The translations under genes and the position numbers were made by a program. From assembly GCA_023428515.1 (NCBI GenBank), contig JAEYXI010000630.1:1-12798 (forward strand): DNA of 12,798 bases, written 5' to 3'. The notes beneath the pieces were generated by a model. The model ran no database searches and was not told the DNA's origin. It saw only the letters and a list, made by a program, of their open reading frames with translations. Shown here in pieces: positions 1 through 6,313 of this stretch (within the stretch, counting starts at the first letter, position 1; every line of letters starts with the position of its first letter). Origin of the DNA: Pseudomonadota bacterium. Lineage in GTDB: Bacteria; Pseudomonadota; Alphaproteobacteria; Rhizobiales; Rhizobiaceae.

Positions 1-1
1 T

Positions 2-82
2 GTCGGGGCCTTGCTCGCCGAGCATTTCCCGGTCAAGCCGGACGACGTCAACGAGCTCGACGACCATCTCGTCGAAATCTGA
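2..82 (+). CDS. C-terminal end of an unrecognised protein (5' part outside window)
   Basis: The window opens inside a reading frame that runs from base 2 to a TGA at 80-82. The visible 26 residues end in an acidic tail, ...NELDDHLVEI, preceded by an LLAEHFPVKPDD stretch. Codons are GC-rich at the third position like the neighbouring genes, which supports real coding. I do not recognise the family from so short a piece, and no function should be assigned. It is followed by a small hairpin and about 130 bp of non-coding DNA before the next gene on the same strand. Confidence 0.5.
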   Translation, partial: VGALLAEHFPVKPDDVNELDDHLVEI

Positions 83-107
83 TTCAGATCGGCATTTCGA
101 GGACACA

Positions 108-121
108 TCGGCTGAAGCCGA
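108..121 (+). terminator. short GC-rich hairpin downstream of the first gene
   Basis: TCGGC and GCCGA arms enclose a TGAA tetraloop 26 bp after the stop codon at 80-82. It could help end transcription of the upstream gene. No T-tract follows directly (the next T-rich run is near 135-140), so it is not a textbook intrinsic terminator. Confidence 0.25.
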
Positions 122-213
122 CGACTGCTCCTGCCATTTTCCTGCTGGACATCTCGGGGATCGTGCTTAGCTGCTTGCCAGGGAGTCGAACCAGCGTTTA
201 TGGTTAACAAATC

Positions 214-720
214 ATGAAGACGTTGACGATCGACATCAGGAAGGCCGAACCGAGGGACGCTGCGGCGATTGCCGACGTCCACCAGGACGCCTGGCGCGGC
301 GCTTATGCCGGCATCATCCCGCACCGCGCGCTGACCCGGATGATCAATCGCCGCGGTCCCGACTGGTGGTCGAACGCCATACGCCGCTCCGCCACCGTGC
401 TGATCATAGAGATCGGCGGCCAACTCGCGGGTTACGCCACGATCGGCAAGAACCGCGCGCGCGAGCTCTCGCAGCAGGGCGAGATTTACGAACTCTATCT
501 CAGCCCGGAATACCAGGGCATCGGGCTGGGCAGTCGGTTGTTCGCGGCGGCGCGCAAGAAACTCGCCGATTCCGGCTTGCGCGGGCTGGTGGTCTGGGCG
601 CTGGAGGAGAATATCGGCGCGCTCTCCTTCTACGAAGGCGCTGGCGGTCGCGATATCGCCGAAGGCGTCGAGGTCTTCGAGCAGAAGGCGCTGAAGAAAG
701 TCGCCTTCGTCTGGGACTGA
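214..720 (+). CDS. GNAT family N-acetyltransferase
   Basis: A 168-residue protein that fills a complete GNAT fold, the usual length for single-domain members. It would transfer an acetyl group from acetyl-CoA to an amine; the substrate cannot be told from sequence. The N-terminal part reads IRKAEPRDAAAIADVH, typical of beta1-alpha1. Motif A, the pyrophosphate-binding loop, is LYLSPEYQGIGLGSRLF at about 94-110, with the Q-x-x-G-x-G signature at 101-106. Motif B is the N133-x-x-A-x-x-FY140 segment near the C-terminus. The ATG at 214 has no clear Shine-Dalgarno sequence. A possible promoter (CTTGCC at 174-179, GTTTAT at 196-201) would start the message only a few bases before the ATG, so a very short or absent leader is conceivable. 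It is convergent with the ceramidase gene, with 18 bp between the stops. Cytosolic. Confidence 0.9.
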   Translation: MKTLTIDIRKAEPRDAAAIADVHQDAWRGAYAGIIPHRALTRMINRRGPDWWSNAIRRSATVLIIEIGGQLAGYATIGKNRARELSQQGEIYELYLSPEYQGIGLGSRLFAAARKKLADSGLRGLVVWALEENIGALSFYEGAGGRDIAEGVEVFEQKALKKVAFVWD

Positions 721-738
721 ACCCAGCCCCCTGCAATC

Positions 739-1419
739 CTACCTGTGATCGCTTTCTGAGCCCGGCGGTGCGCCATATCTGGCGACAGCCATCAGGTTTA
801 CGGACAGCATCAGGGCGATGAGGACGTGCCACATGAAATGCGTGCCGAGCGGAAAGGCCCCGCAGACGTCCTGATCGATGGCACGGAAGACGAAACCTGC
901 GAGGAGGAGGACCGCGCAAGCGATGCAGTACCATCCCGCCGGGCTGCGGTAGGCGAGCGCCACGATCCCGAAGAAGGCGTAGCCGGCAAGGGCAGGCAGA
1001 TAGGCCGTCGTGCCGTTGGTTGCCTCGTTCAGCCATGAGGGGATGAGCCAGGTGATGACCGAAATGACGGCGAAATACGAGACGAAATAGGCTGATGTCT
1101 TCGGCCAGCCCAGCCGCGAGAAACGGCGCAGGCAGAAGATCGCCATCGCGAGCGTAAAGGTGGCAATCGGGACGATATCCGCCCATTTGGTCAGCTCGAT
1201 CGCCGTGGTGTGGAATAGCAGCGAGCCGAGTCCTATGACGATCACCCACCAGCAGAGCACTTCCGCGTAGACGCCGGTTCGCCTGGCGCGCACCTGCGCC
1301 AGGCCGAAGAAGCCTGCACCGAGGATGAGGAGATTTGTCAGCGCGTTGACAGGCTCTGACCAGAACCCCGCATCCGTGCGCTCGCAATAGATATCCAGGG
1401 ACGCGAACAAGCGTTCCAT
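739..1419 (-). CDS. ceramidase-family (CREST) integral membrane hydrolase
   Basis: A 226-residue polytopic membrane protein with about seven hydrophobic segments, matching the alkaline ceramidase family (Pfam Ceramidase, CREST superfamily). These are zinc-dependent amide hydrolases that in eukaryotes release sphingosine from ceramide. The active-site pattern is intact and spaced as in human ACER3: S66, H70 (GSLLFHTT), D81 (WADIVPI), then H194 and H198 (THFMWHV) near the C-terminus. The N-terminal DIYCERTD...FWSEPVNALTN segment (9-29) corresponds to the calcium-site and E/N motif of the family. The ATG at 1419 begins right at this conserved segment. The last residues after the final membrane helix are hydrophilic. 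It stands alone on the minus strand and diverges from ppa across 209 bp. The natural substrate in this bacterium is unknown and could be an N-acyl lipid other than ceramide. Confidence 0.88.
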   Translation of the reverse strand: MERLFASLDIYCERTDAGFWSEPVNALTNLLILGAGFFGLAQVRARRTGVYAEVLCWWVIVIGLGSLLFHTTAIELTKWADIVPIATFTLAMAIFCLRRFSRLGWPKTSAYFVSYFAVISVITWLIPSWLNEATNGTTAYLPALAGYAFFGIVALAYRSPAGWYCIACAVLLLAGFVFRAIDQDVCGAFPLGTHFMWHVLIALMLSVNLMAVARYGAPPGSESDHR

Positions 1420-1447
1420 TCGAGGTTCCCGCGAGGTGCCATGGCGC

Positions 1448-1497
1448 GATACACGTCTGATACACGTTAAACGCGATTCGGCCCATCCGGGACACGT
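1448..1497. repeat. tandem 9-bp repeat GATACACGT plus a third ACACGT copy, upstream of the ceramidase gene
   Basis: GATACACGT occurs at 1448-1456 and again at 1459-1467, exactly 11 bp apart (about one helical turn). A third ACACGT core lies at 1492-1497 within GGGACACGTGC. All lie 29-78 bp upstream of the ceramidase start, in the divergent spacer shared with ppa, where a regulator binding site would be expected. No regulator is identified. Confidence 0.35.
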
Positions 1498-1628
1498 GCT
1501 TCATTGCGGCCCGGTCGTGACGCAACGGAAGCTCGCTTCCTTCCGTACCGTCTCGTCGCCGGGCAGCAAGTCGCATTGCGCTCGGACTGGCCTGCCTGTA
1601 TCCATCGGCCACCACGAGAGGCACAAGC

Positions 1629-2159
1629 ATGCGCATCGAAGCGATCCCCAGCGGCAAGAACCCGCCGGAAGACGTCAACGTCATCATCGAGGTGCCGATC
1701 GGCGGCGAGCCCATCAAATACGAGATGGACAAGGCCGCAGGCACGCTGTTCGTCGACCGTTTCCTGCACACCTCGATGCGCTATCCCGGCAATTACGGCT
1801 TCGTGCCGCATACGCTGTCGGGCGACGGCGACCCGATCGACGTGCTGGTCTGCAATACCCGCGCGCTGGTACCCGGCTGCGTCATCAATGTGCGGCCGAT
1901 CGGCGTGCTGATCATGGAGGACAACGCCGGCCAGGACGAGAAGGTGATCGCCGTGCCGTCGCCGAAGTTGACGCTGCGCTACGAGCACGTCACCGAGTAC
2001 AACCACCTGCCTGACATCACGCTGCAGCAGGTGGAGCACTTCTTCGAGCACTACAAGGATCTTGAGCCCGGCAAATGGGTGAAGATCGGCGGCTGGCACG
2101 ACAGTGCGCGCGCCAAGCAGATGATCGTCGAGGCGATCGAGCGGGCGAAGAAGAGCTAG
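1629..2159 (+). CDS. ppa: inorganic pyrophosphatase, family I
   Basis: A 176-residue soluble pyrophosphatase that hydrolyses PPi to two phosphates and so pulls nucleic-acid and other biosynthetic reactions forward. The length is that of the E. coli enzyme. The family signature DGDPIDV is at 66-72. All metal- and PPi-binding residues I know from E. coli Ppa are present, one position later: E21, R44, Y56, D66, D68, D71, D98, D103, K105, Y142 and K143. The ATG at 1629 is preceded by a GAGAGG-type ribosome-binding sequence about 8 bases upstream. It is monocistronic. The TAG stop lies one base from the stop of the convergent minus-strand gene, and both sit in a 10-bp palindrome. An essential cytosolic enzyme in most bacteria. 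Confidence 0.98.
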   Translation: MRIEAIPSGKNPPEDVNVIIEVPIGGEPIKYEMDKAAGTLFVDRFLHTSMRYPGNYGFVPHTLSGDGDPIDVLVCNTRALVPGCVINVRPIGVLIMEDNAGQDEKVIAVPSPKLTLRYEHVTEYNHLPDITLQQVEHFFEHYKDLEPGKWVKIGGWHDSARAKQMIVEAIERAKKS

Positions 2160-2160
2160 C

Positions 2161-2754
2161 TCAGTTCGCGCTGCTGGTGAAATCCGGCACCGAATCGCCG
2201 ACGATCACCCGCTGGTCGACACCGCAGGTGAAATTCCGCGCCCGCTCGTCGGCGATCCGGCGCGCTTCGTCGTTGGCCTTCGGATTGCCCGTCGCCAGCA
2301 CCAGCCCGACCGCGCAGCCCTCGCGTTTCTCGACCTGGCCGACCTTCTCGACGACGAGGATCTCGGCCTGCTTGTCCGGGTTCTCCGGATCGGTGCTCAC
2401 GAACCAGCGGCGGATCGCGGCGAAGGGGATGGATCGCGGGCCGTCCGTCTCGATCCGCCATTCAATCCTCGGGCCGGTGGAGTTGAAGGCAGAAAAACTC
2501 TCCCAGGGAAGATCGCCCTCGGGCGGGAAGCCGTAGAAGACGGACTCCCTGAGATCGCCGGAGAACATCAGCACCGGATAGCCTTGCCAGCCGCCGCAGA
2601 CCAGATTGGCGAAATCGCCCTCATCCGCGTTTGCGGCGAAGGTGGAGCAGCCCTTTTCGGTGTCGATGTCGGTATAGGCGCTCGAGATTTCGCCTGCGGC
2701 CGCCGTTTGGCAAAGGCCTGCAAGAAAGACGGCCGCGATTCCAATTCTGGTCAT
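2161..2754 (-). CDS. secreted/periplasmic protein of unknown function
   Basis: A 197-residue protein. I do not recognise a named family. Residues 1-20 form a typical Sec signal peptide (charged MTR, hydrophobic core IGIAAVFLAGL, then QTAAA), with signal peptidase I cleavage likely after A20. The mature part holds four cysteines, C36, C53, C147 and C177, which could form two disulfide bonds in the periplasm. There is no membrane segment after the signal peptide and no lipobox. A conserved-looking middle segment runs CGGWQGYPVLMFSGDLRES (53-71). The ATG at 2754 has a GAGG sequence about 5 bases upstream. It converges on ppa with a single base between the stop codons. It is followed upstream by the yggT-yggU pair on the same strand (36 bp gap), so co-transcription with them is possible. 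Confidence 0.8.
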   Translation of the reverse strand: MTRIGIAAVFLAGLCQTAAAGEISSAYTDIDTEKGCSTFAANADEGDFANLVCGGWQGYPVLMFSGDLRESVFYGFPPEGDLPWESFSAFNSTGPRIEWRIETDGPRSIPFAAIRRWFVSTDPENPDKQAEILVVEKVGQVEKREGCAVGLVLATGNPKANDEARRIADERARNFTCGVDQRVIVGDSVPDFTSSAN

Positions 2755-2790
2755 GGGTACCTCGCATTTCCCCGCCAGCGACGGGGGAGG

Positions 2791-3126
2791 CTAACGCGCC
2801 TTGCCTGCCTGCGCCAGCCGGATCGCGGCATCGACCGCTTCCGCGATCCCTGCGGCATCCCCCGCCAGGCGGATGGTCTTCAGGCGCGACGTCGACCCCG
2901 CGACGAGGCTGACCGCGCGTTTCGGGAGATCGAGACGTTCTGCCAGGAGCTTCACCAGCGCGGCATTGGCGGCACCCTTGTCAGGCACCGCACGCACTCT
3001 CGCTGCAAGATGGGTGGAGCCGTCCGCCGCGATCTGCACGCCGTCGATCGCGTCGGTCGAGGATTTCGGCGTCAGCCGCACGAAAAGGTCGAGGCCATCC
3101 GGCCGCGTCCTGTAGCAGGAGGCCAC
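2791..3126 (-). CDS. yggU: YggU/DUF167 family protein (UPF0235)
   Basis: A small alpha/beta protein of the DUF167 (UPF0235) family, about 111 residues, near the family's usual 95-110. Family landmarks are RLTPKSS near residue 17-23, ARVRAVPDKGAANAALVKLL in the middle (the usual P-x-x-G-x-A-N block), and the SRLKTIRL strand near the C-terminus. Molecular function is unknown. The open frame extends far upstream, but that part overlaps yggT in another frame. I choose the GTG at 3126, two bases after the yggT stop, because no in-frame ATG exists before the conserved core and the N-terminus then fits the family. No strong Shine-Dalgarno sequence is visible, so translation is probably coupled to yggT. 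The yggT-yggU order is the same as in E. coli. Confidence 0.85.
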   Translation of the reverse strand: MASCYRTRPDGLDLFVRLTPKSSTDAIDGVQIAADGSTHLAARVRAVPDKGAANAALVKLLAERLDLPKRAVSLVAGSTSRLKTIRLAGDAAGIAEAVDAAIRLAQAGKAR

Positions 3127-3128
3127 GC

Positions 3129-3419
3129 TCAGAGGAAAAGCGGCGCGATCGTCGACCAGAGCAACTCGCGGATGAAGTAGATGATGAGCAGGAGAACGAT
3201 GGGCGAGATGTCGATTCCGCCGAGATCTGGCATGTAGCGGCGGATGGGCCTCAGCGCCGGTTCGGTCAGCCGGAACAGCATGTTGCCGATCGTGCCGACG
3301 AACTGGTTGCGCGGATTGACCACGTTGAAGGCGTAGAGCCAGGAGAAGATCGCCGAGGCGATGATGATCCACCAGTAGAGGTAGAGGGCTAGATCGATCG
3401 TCTTGATGAGGGCGAGCAT
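3129..3419 (-). CDS. yggT: YggT family integral membrane protein
   Basis: A 96-residue membrane protein matching the YggT family, which usually carries one or two copies of this module; here there is one. Two hydrophobic stretches are seen: about 10-29 ([20 protein letters not shown]) and about 74-90 ([17 protein letters not shown]). Between them lies the family's [27 protein letters not shown] region. Its role is not firmly known; links to osmotic shock tolerance and to cell division or protein insertion have been suggested for relatives. The ATG at 3419 has a strong ribosome-binding sequence, AGGAGA at 3425-3430, five bases away. It is the first gene of a tight operon with yggU (2-base gap) and diverges from the tRNA-Ala gene. 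A rhizobial-type promoter is visible just upstream. Confidence 0.92.
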   Translation of the reverse strand: MLALIKTIDLALYLYWWIIIASAIFSWLYAFNVVNPRNQFVGTIGNMLFRLTEPALRPIRRYMPDLGGIDISPIVLLLIIYFIRELLWSTIAPLFL

Positions 3420-3444
3420 GCCGGTCTCCTATGAACCCCGCGAC

Positions 3445-3473
3445 ATTTAGCCATTGGCTGGCGGAGCGGCAAG
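3445..3473 (-). promoter_or_regulatory. putative housekeeping promoter of yggT
   Basis: On the minus strand, CTTGCC (3468-3473) and CTAAAT (3445-3450) are separated by 17 bp. Each matches five of six bases of the rhizobial housekeeping pattern CTTGAC-N17-CTATAT. Transcription would start near 3437, giving a leader of roughly 18 bases that contains the AGGAGA ribosome-binding site. Confidence 0.5.
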
Positions 3474-3535
3474 TGCCGAGGCCACGTGAGGTTCCCGACT
3501 TCCGCTGCGACCAGCTCTCCCTAGCCAGGCCGGTG

Positions 3536-3565
3536 CTTGACAGGCGGGGAGGCAGGTCGATAAAT
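3536..3565 (+). promoter_or_regulatory. putative promoter of tRNA-Ala
   Basis: TTGACA at 3537-3542 is a perfect -35 box (CTTGAC at 3536-3541 also matches the rhizobial form in full). It is followed after 17 bp by ATAAAT at 3560-3565. The tRNA begins 16 bases further on, as expected for a stable RNA gene with a short leader. Confidence 0.7.
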
Positions 3566-3581
3566 GCGCCATCCGTCGGAC

Positions 3582-3657
<76 letters not shown>

Positions 3658-3721
3658 ACGGCGGATCAAGCTCCCCTGTACCGAGCAGCACCTCGATGAC
3701 GCTTGGGCTTACCCTTGCGCG

Positions 3722-4957
3722 CTACACGCTTGCCTGCATCGCCCTTGTCAGGCGTTGCTCTTCTTCGACGATGTAGTCGCGGATGACAGGCACGTCGTCA
3801 CGTCGCGCCGAGATCAGGATCTGGAAGACGAAGTTCGAACCGTGCAGGAAGCCGAGTTCGGCCATCGCCAGATAGAAATCCCACATGCGGCAGAAGCGAT
3901 CGCCCATCATGGCGACAGCTTCGTCTCGTTTGGCCTCGTAGCGGCGGCGCCAGTCGCGGAGGGTCCAGTAATAATGCAGCCTGAGGTTCTCGCAGTCGTC
4001 GCACCAGATGCCCGTGCGCTCCAGCGAGGCGAACACTTCCGACAGAGCCGGCACATATCCGCCCGGAAAGATGTATTTGCGGATGAACGGGGCCGTGGTG
4101 CCGGGCGGCGACATGCGTCCGATCGCATGGACCAATGCGAAACCGCCCTCCTTCAGCATTCCGCGAACGGTCGTGAAATAGCTGTCGAAATGCGCGACAC
4201 CGACGTGCTCCATCATCCCGATCGAGACGACGCGGTCGAACTGGCCGCTGACCTCGCGATAGTCCGCCTCGCGGAAATCGATCAGGTCTGCGACCCCCGC
4301 TTCCTTCGCCCGAAGGCGCGACGCCGCCAGCTGGTCGGTCGAGACATTGATGGCGGTGACCTTCACGCCGCAATGCTTGGCGAGATAGATGGCGAGCGCA
4401 CCCCAGCCGGAGCCGATTTCCGCCACATGCATGCCCGGCTCCAGCTTCAGCTTGGCGGCGATATGCCGATGCTTGTCCACCTGCGCCTGGTTCAGGCTGT
4501 TGTCCGGCGCCGTGTAGTAGGCGCATGAGTAGGTCATGGTGTCGTCGAGCCACAGCTCGTAGAATTTCGTCGGGATGTCGTAGTGATGCTGGACGTTCTT
4601 GGCGGCCTGGCCGAGCTTGTTGCTCTGCTGGCGCCGGCGCAATGCGCGCCAGACTTTTCGCAATGCCTTCTGAACCGGATGCGCTCCCAGTCCGGTGCGG
4701 TTGACCGAAAAAAGCGACAGAAGGTCATACGCCTTCGCACCGTTTTCGATCACCAGCCGGCCATCCATATAGGCTTCGGCCGCCTTCAGTTCCGGATTGA
4801 AGAAAATCTCGCGCTCGACTGCCTTGTCGGTCAGCCGGATCGTCACGTCAGGTCCGTCTTTCCCGCTGCCGAACGCCTGCCTGGAACCGTCCTCGAAAAC
4901 GACGGTCAGTCGCCCGTTCTTTATGAAGCGGGAAAGAAGATTCGGCAGCAGACGCAT
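3722..4957 (-). CDS. cfa: cyclopropane-fatty-acyl-phospholipid synthase
   Basis: A 411-residue SAM-dependent enzyme that adds a methylene bridge across cis double bonds of membrane phospholipid acyl chains, usually in stationary phase or acid stress. An N-terminal lipid-binding domain (about 1-120) is followed by a Rossmann methyltransferase domain. The SAM loop is VAEIGSGWGAL (178-188). Residues matching the E. coli active site are C145 (YSCAYY), E250 and H251 (MMEHVG), H277 and I279 (VHAIGR), and a tyrosine at 329/330 (HYYWTLRDW); together these bind bicarbonate and act in catalysis. The open frame reaches 5050, but I start at the ATG at 4957 (MRLLPNLL...), which suits the family; the 31 residues before it look non-coding. 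It lies downstream of the flavin monooxygenase with a 126-bp gap and a possible promoter of its own, and faces the tRNA-Ala tail to tail. Confidence 0.95.
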   Translation of the reverse strand: MRLLPNLLSRFIKNGRLTVVFEDGSRQAFGSGKDGPDVTIRLTDKAVEREIFFNPELKAAEAYMDGRLVIENGAKAYDLLSLFSVNRTGLGAHPVQKALRKVWRALRRRQQSNKLGQAAKNVQHHYDIPTKFYELWLDDTMTYSCAYYTAPDNSLNQAQVDKHRHIAAKLKLEPGMHVAEIGSGWGALAIYLAKHCGVKVTAINVSTDQLAASRLRAKEAGVADLIDFREADYREVSGQFDRVVSIGMMEHVGVAHFDSYFTTVRGMLKEGGFALVHAIGRMSPPGTTAPFIRKYIFPGGYVPALSEVFASLERTGIWCDDCENLRLHYYWTLRDWRRRYEAKRDEAVAMMGDRFCRMWDFYLAMAELGFLHGSNFVFQILISARRDDVPVIRDYIVEEEQRLTRAMQASV

Positions 4958-4985
4958 ACTGTTGGACCCCGACACTGATCCGCTG

Positions 4986-5014
4986 AGTATGACTATCCGG
5001 TGCCGGACATCAAT
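4986..5014 (-). promoter_or_regulatory. possible promoter of cfa
   Basis: On the minus strand, ATTGAT (5009-5014) and CATACT (4986-4991) are separated by 17 bp. Each matches four of six bases of the rhizobial CTTGAC/CTATAT pattern. It lies 28 bp upstream of the cfa start. This is a weak match, proposed mainly on position. Confidence 0.3.
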
Positions 5015-5083
5015 ACCGGTGGGCTGGTATCGTCGCCGCCCCGGCCCCACCGCGCTGCCCTTGGTTCCGACCTCAGAACACCG

Positions 5084-6103
5084 TCAGCGCCAGCCGAGGC
5101 CCGGCGCGACATGGGTCAGGATGGCTTCGATGACATGCGCATTGTAGTCGACGCCGAGCTGGTTGGGCACGGTGAGCAGCAGCGTATCGGCCTCTGCGAT
5201 CGCTTCGTCGCCCTTCAATTGCTCGACCAGGACGTCGGGCTCGGCAGCATAGCTGCGCCCGAACACGGCGAGCTTCTCAGGTTCGATGTAGCCGAAGTGG
5301 TCGGCGCTGTTGTCGCCGCCGAAATAGGATCGGTCGAGGTCGTTGACCAGCGCGAAGATGCTGCGGCTGACCGAGACGCGCGGCTCGTGTTTATGGCCGG
5401 CCTCTTTCCATGCCGCGCGGAAGGCACGGATCTGCTCGGCCTGCTGGATATGGAAGGGCTGCCCGCCTTCGTCGAATTTCAGCGTCGAGCTCTGCAGGTT
5501 CATGCCGAGCTTCGCCGCCCATTCGGCGGTGGCGTTGGTGGCCGCGCCCCACCAGATGCGTTCGCGCAGGCCCTCCGAATGCGGCTCGACGCGCAACAGG
5601 CCCGGCGGGTTCGGGAACATCGGACGCGGATTGGGCTCGGCGAACCCCTCCCCCTTCAGCACTTCGAGAAAAACTTCCGCGTGGCGGCGGGCCATGTCGG
5701 CGTCGGTCTGTCCTTCCGGCGGCGCGTAGCCGAAATAACGCCAGCCGTCGATCACCTGCTCGGGCGAGCCACGGCTGATGCCAAGCTGCAGGCGTCCGCC
5801 CGCGATCAGATCCGCCGCCCCGGCGTCCTCGGCCATGTAGAGCGGGTTCTCGTAGCGCATGTCGATGACCGCCGTGCCGATCTCGATGCGGCTCGTCCTG
5901 GCGCCGACCGCCGCCAGCAGCGGGAAGGGCGAGCCAAGCTGGCGGGCAAAGTGATGCACCCGGAAGTAGGCGCCGTCCGCGCCAAGCTGTTCGGCGGCGA
6001 CGGCAAGCTCGATGGACTGGAGGAGTGCGTCAGCACCCGACCGCGTCTGCGACTGGGCCGAAGGCGACCAATGTCCGAAGGACAGGAATCCGATCTTTTT
6101 CAT
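5084..6103 (-). CDS. LLM class flavin-dependent oxidoreductase (luciferase-like monooxygenase)
   Basis: A 339-residue TIM-barrel flavoenzyme of the bacterial luciferase-like family. It probably uses reduced FMN and oxygen to oxidise an organic substrate that cannot be named here. Landmarks are the first strand KKIGFLSFGHW (2-12), GADGAYFRVHHF with H50-H51 at the position of the luciferase HH pair, SRIEIGTAVIDMRYENPLYMAEDA (71-94), and the family-typical segment AADLIAGGRLQLGISRGSPE (96-115). The open frame extends to 6139, but the ATG at 6103 puts the first residue directly before the conserved first strand, so I use it. There is no strong Shine-Dalgarno sequence. It diverges from the deacetylase operon across 210 bp. 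cfa follows on the same strand but is probably transcribed separately. Confidence 0.92.
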   Translation of the reverse strand: MKKIGFLSFGHWSPSAQSQTRSGADALLQSIELAVAAEQLGADGAYFRVHHFARQLGSPFPLLAAVGARTSRIEIGTAVIDMRYENPLYMAEDAGAADLIAGGRLQLGISRGSPEQVIDGWRYFGYAPPEGQTDADMARRHAEVFLEVLKGEGFAEPNPRPMFPNPPGLLRVEPHSEGLRERIWWGAATNATAEWAAKLGMNLQSSTLKFDEGGQPFHIQQAEQIRAFRAAWKEAGHKHEPRVSVSRSIFALVNDLDRSYFGGDNSADHFGYIEPEKLAVFGRSYAAEPDVLVEQLKGDEAIAEADTLLLTVPNQLGVDYNAHVIEAILTHVAPGLGWR

Positions 6104-6235
6104 ACTGACGATTTGGCACGAACGCCCCACGCCGCACAACAGCTCGGACCGCCCCGACCGGTGGAGGCACCGTCAACGGACCGGATACGCAGGCCGACCT
6201 GTCGCACCCGTTCGGCGATCATCGCGAAAAGGCGC

Positions 6236-6263
6236 TTCCAGTCGGAATCGGTTTCGACTGGAA
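6236..6263. repeat. perfect 9-bp inverted repeat, extended to a 12-bp hairpin
   Basis: TTCCAGTCG (6236-6244) and CGACTGGAA (6255-6263) are exact reverse complements. The inner bases GAA and TTT add two A-T pairs and one G-U pair in RNA, leaving a TCGG tetraloop (6248-6251). The outer ATCGC (6221-6225) and GCGAT (6266-6270) are also complementary, though offset. It lies 51 bp before the deacetylase start in the divergent spacer. It could be an operator, a leader hairpin or a copy of a dispersed palindromic repeat. No T-tract follows, so it is not an intrinsic terminator. Confidence 0.6.
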
Positions 6264-6313
6264 TTGCGATAGCAAGAAGCTAAAGTCGCTCGCCATTCCG
6301 GAAACGCAATTTC

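Noticed and set aside
1525..1546. 7-bp inverted repeat ACGGAAG/CTTCCGT upstream of ppa
   Set aside because: Short, with an 8-base loop and a competing GGAAG/CTTCC pairing; too likely by chance in GC-rich DNA to call a regulatory element.
500..1771. 423-residue minus-strand open frame across the GNAT, ceramidase and ppa region
   Set aside because: It runs through three better-supported genes in other frames, is rich in Arg/Ala/Pro as expected of GC-rich shadow frames, and has no recognisable domain.
3127..3372. N-terminal extension of the YggU frame into yggT
   Set aside because: The extension overlaps yggT in another frame and lacks similarity to DUF167 proteins; the GTG at 3126 gives a normal family length.
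5000..6283. 427-residue plus-strand open frame opposite the flavin monooxygenase
   Set aside because: It is the antisense shadow of a clear luciferase-like gene; its composition (HVDDRRADLDAARPGADRR type) shows no family motif.
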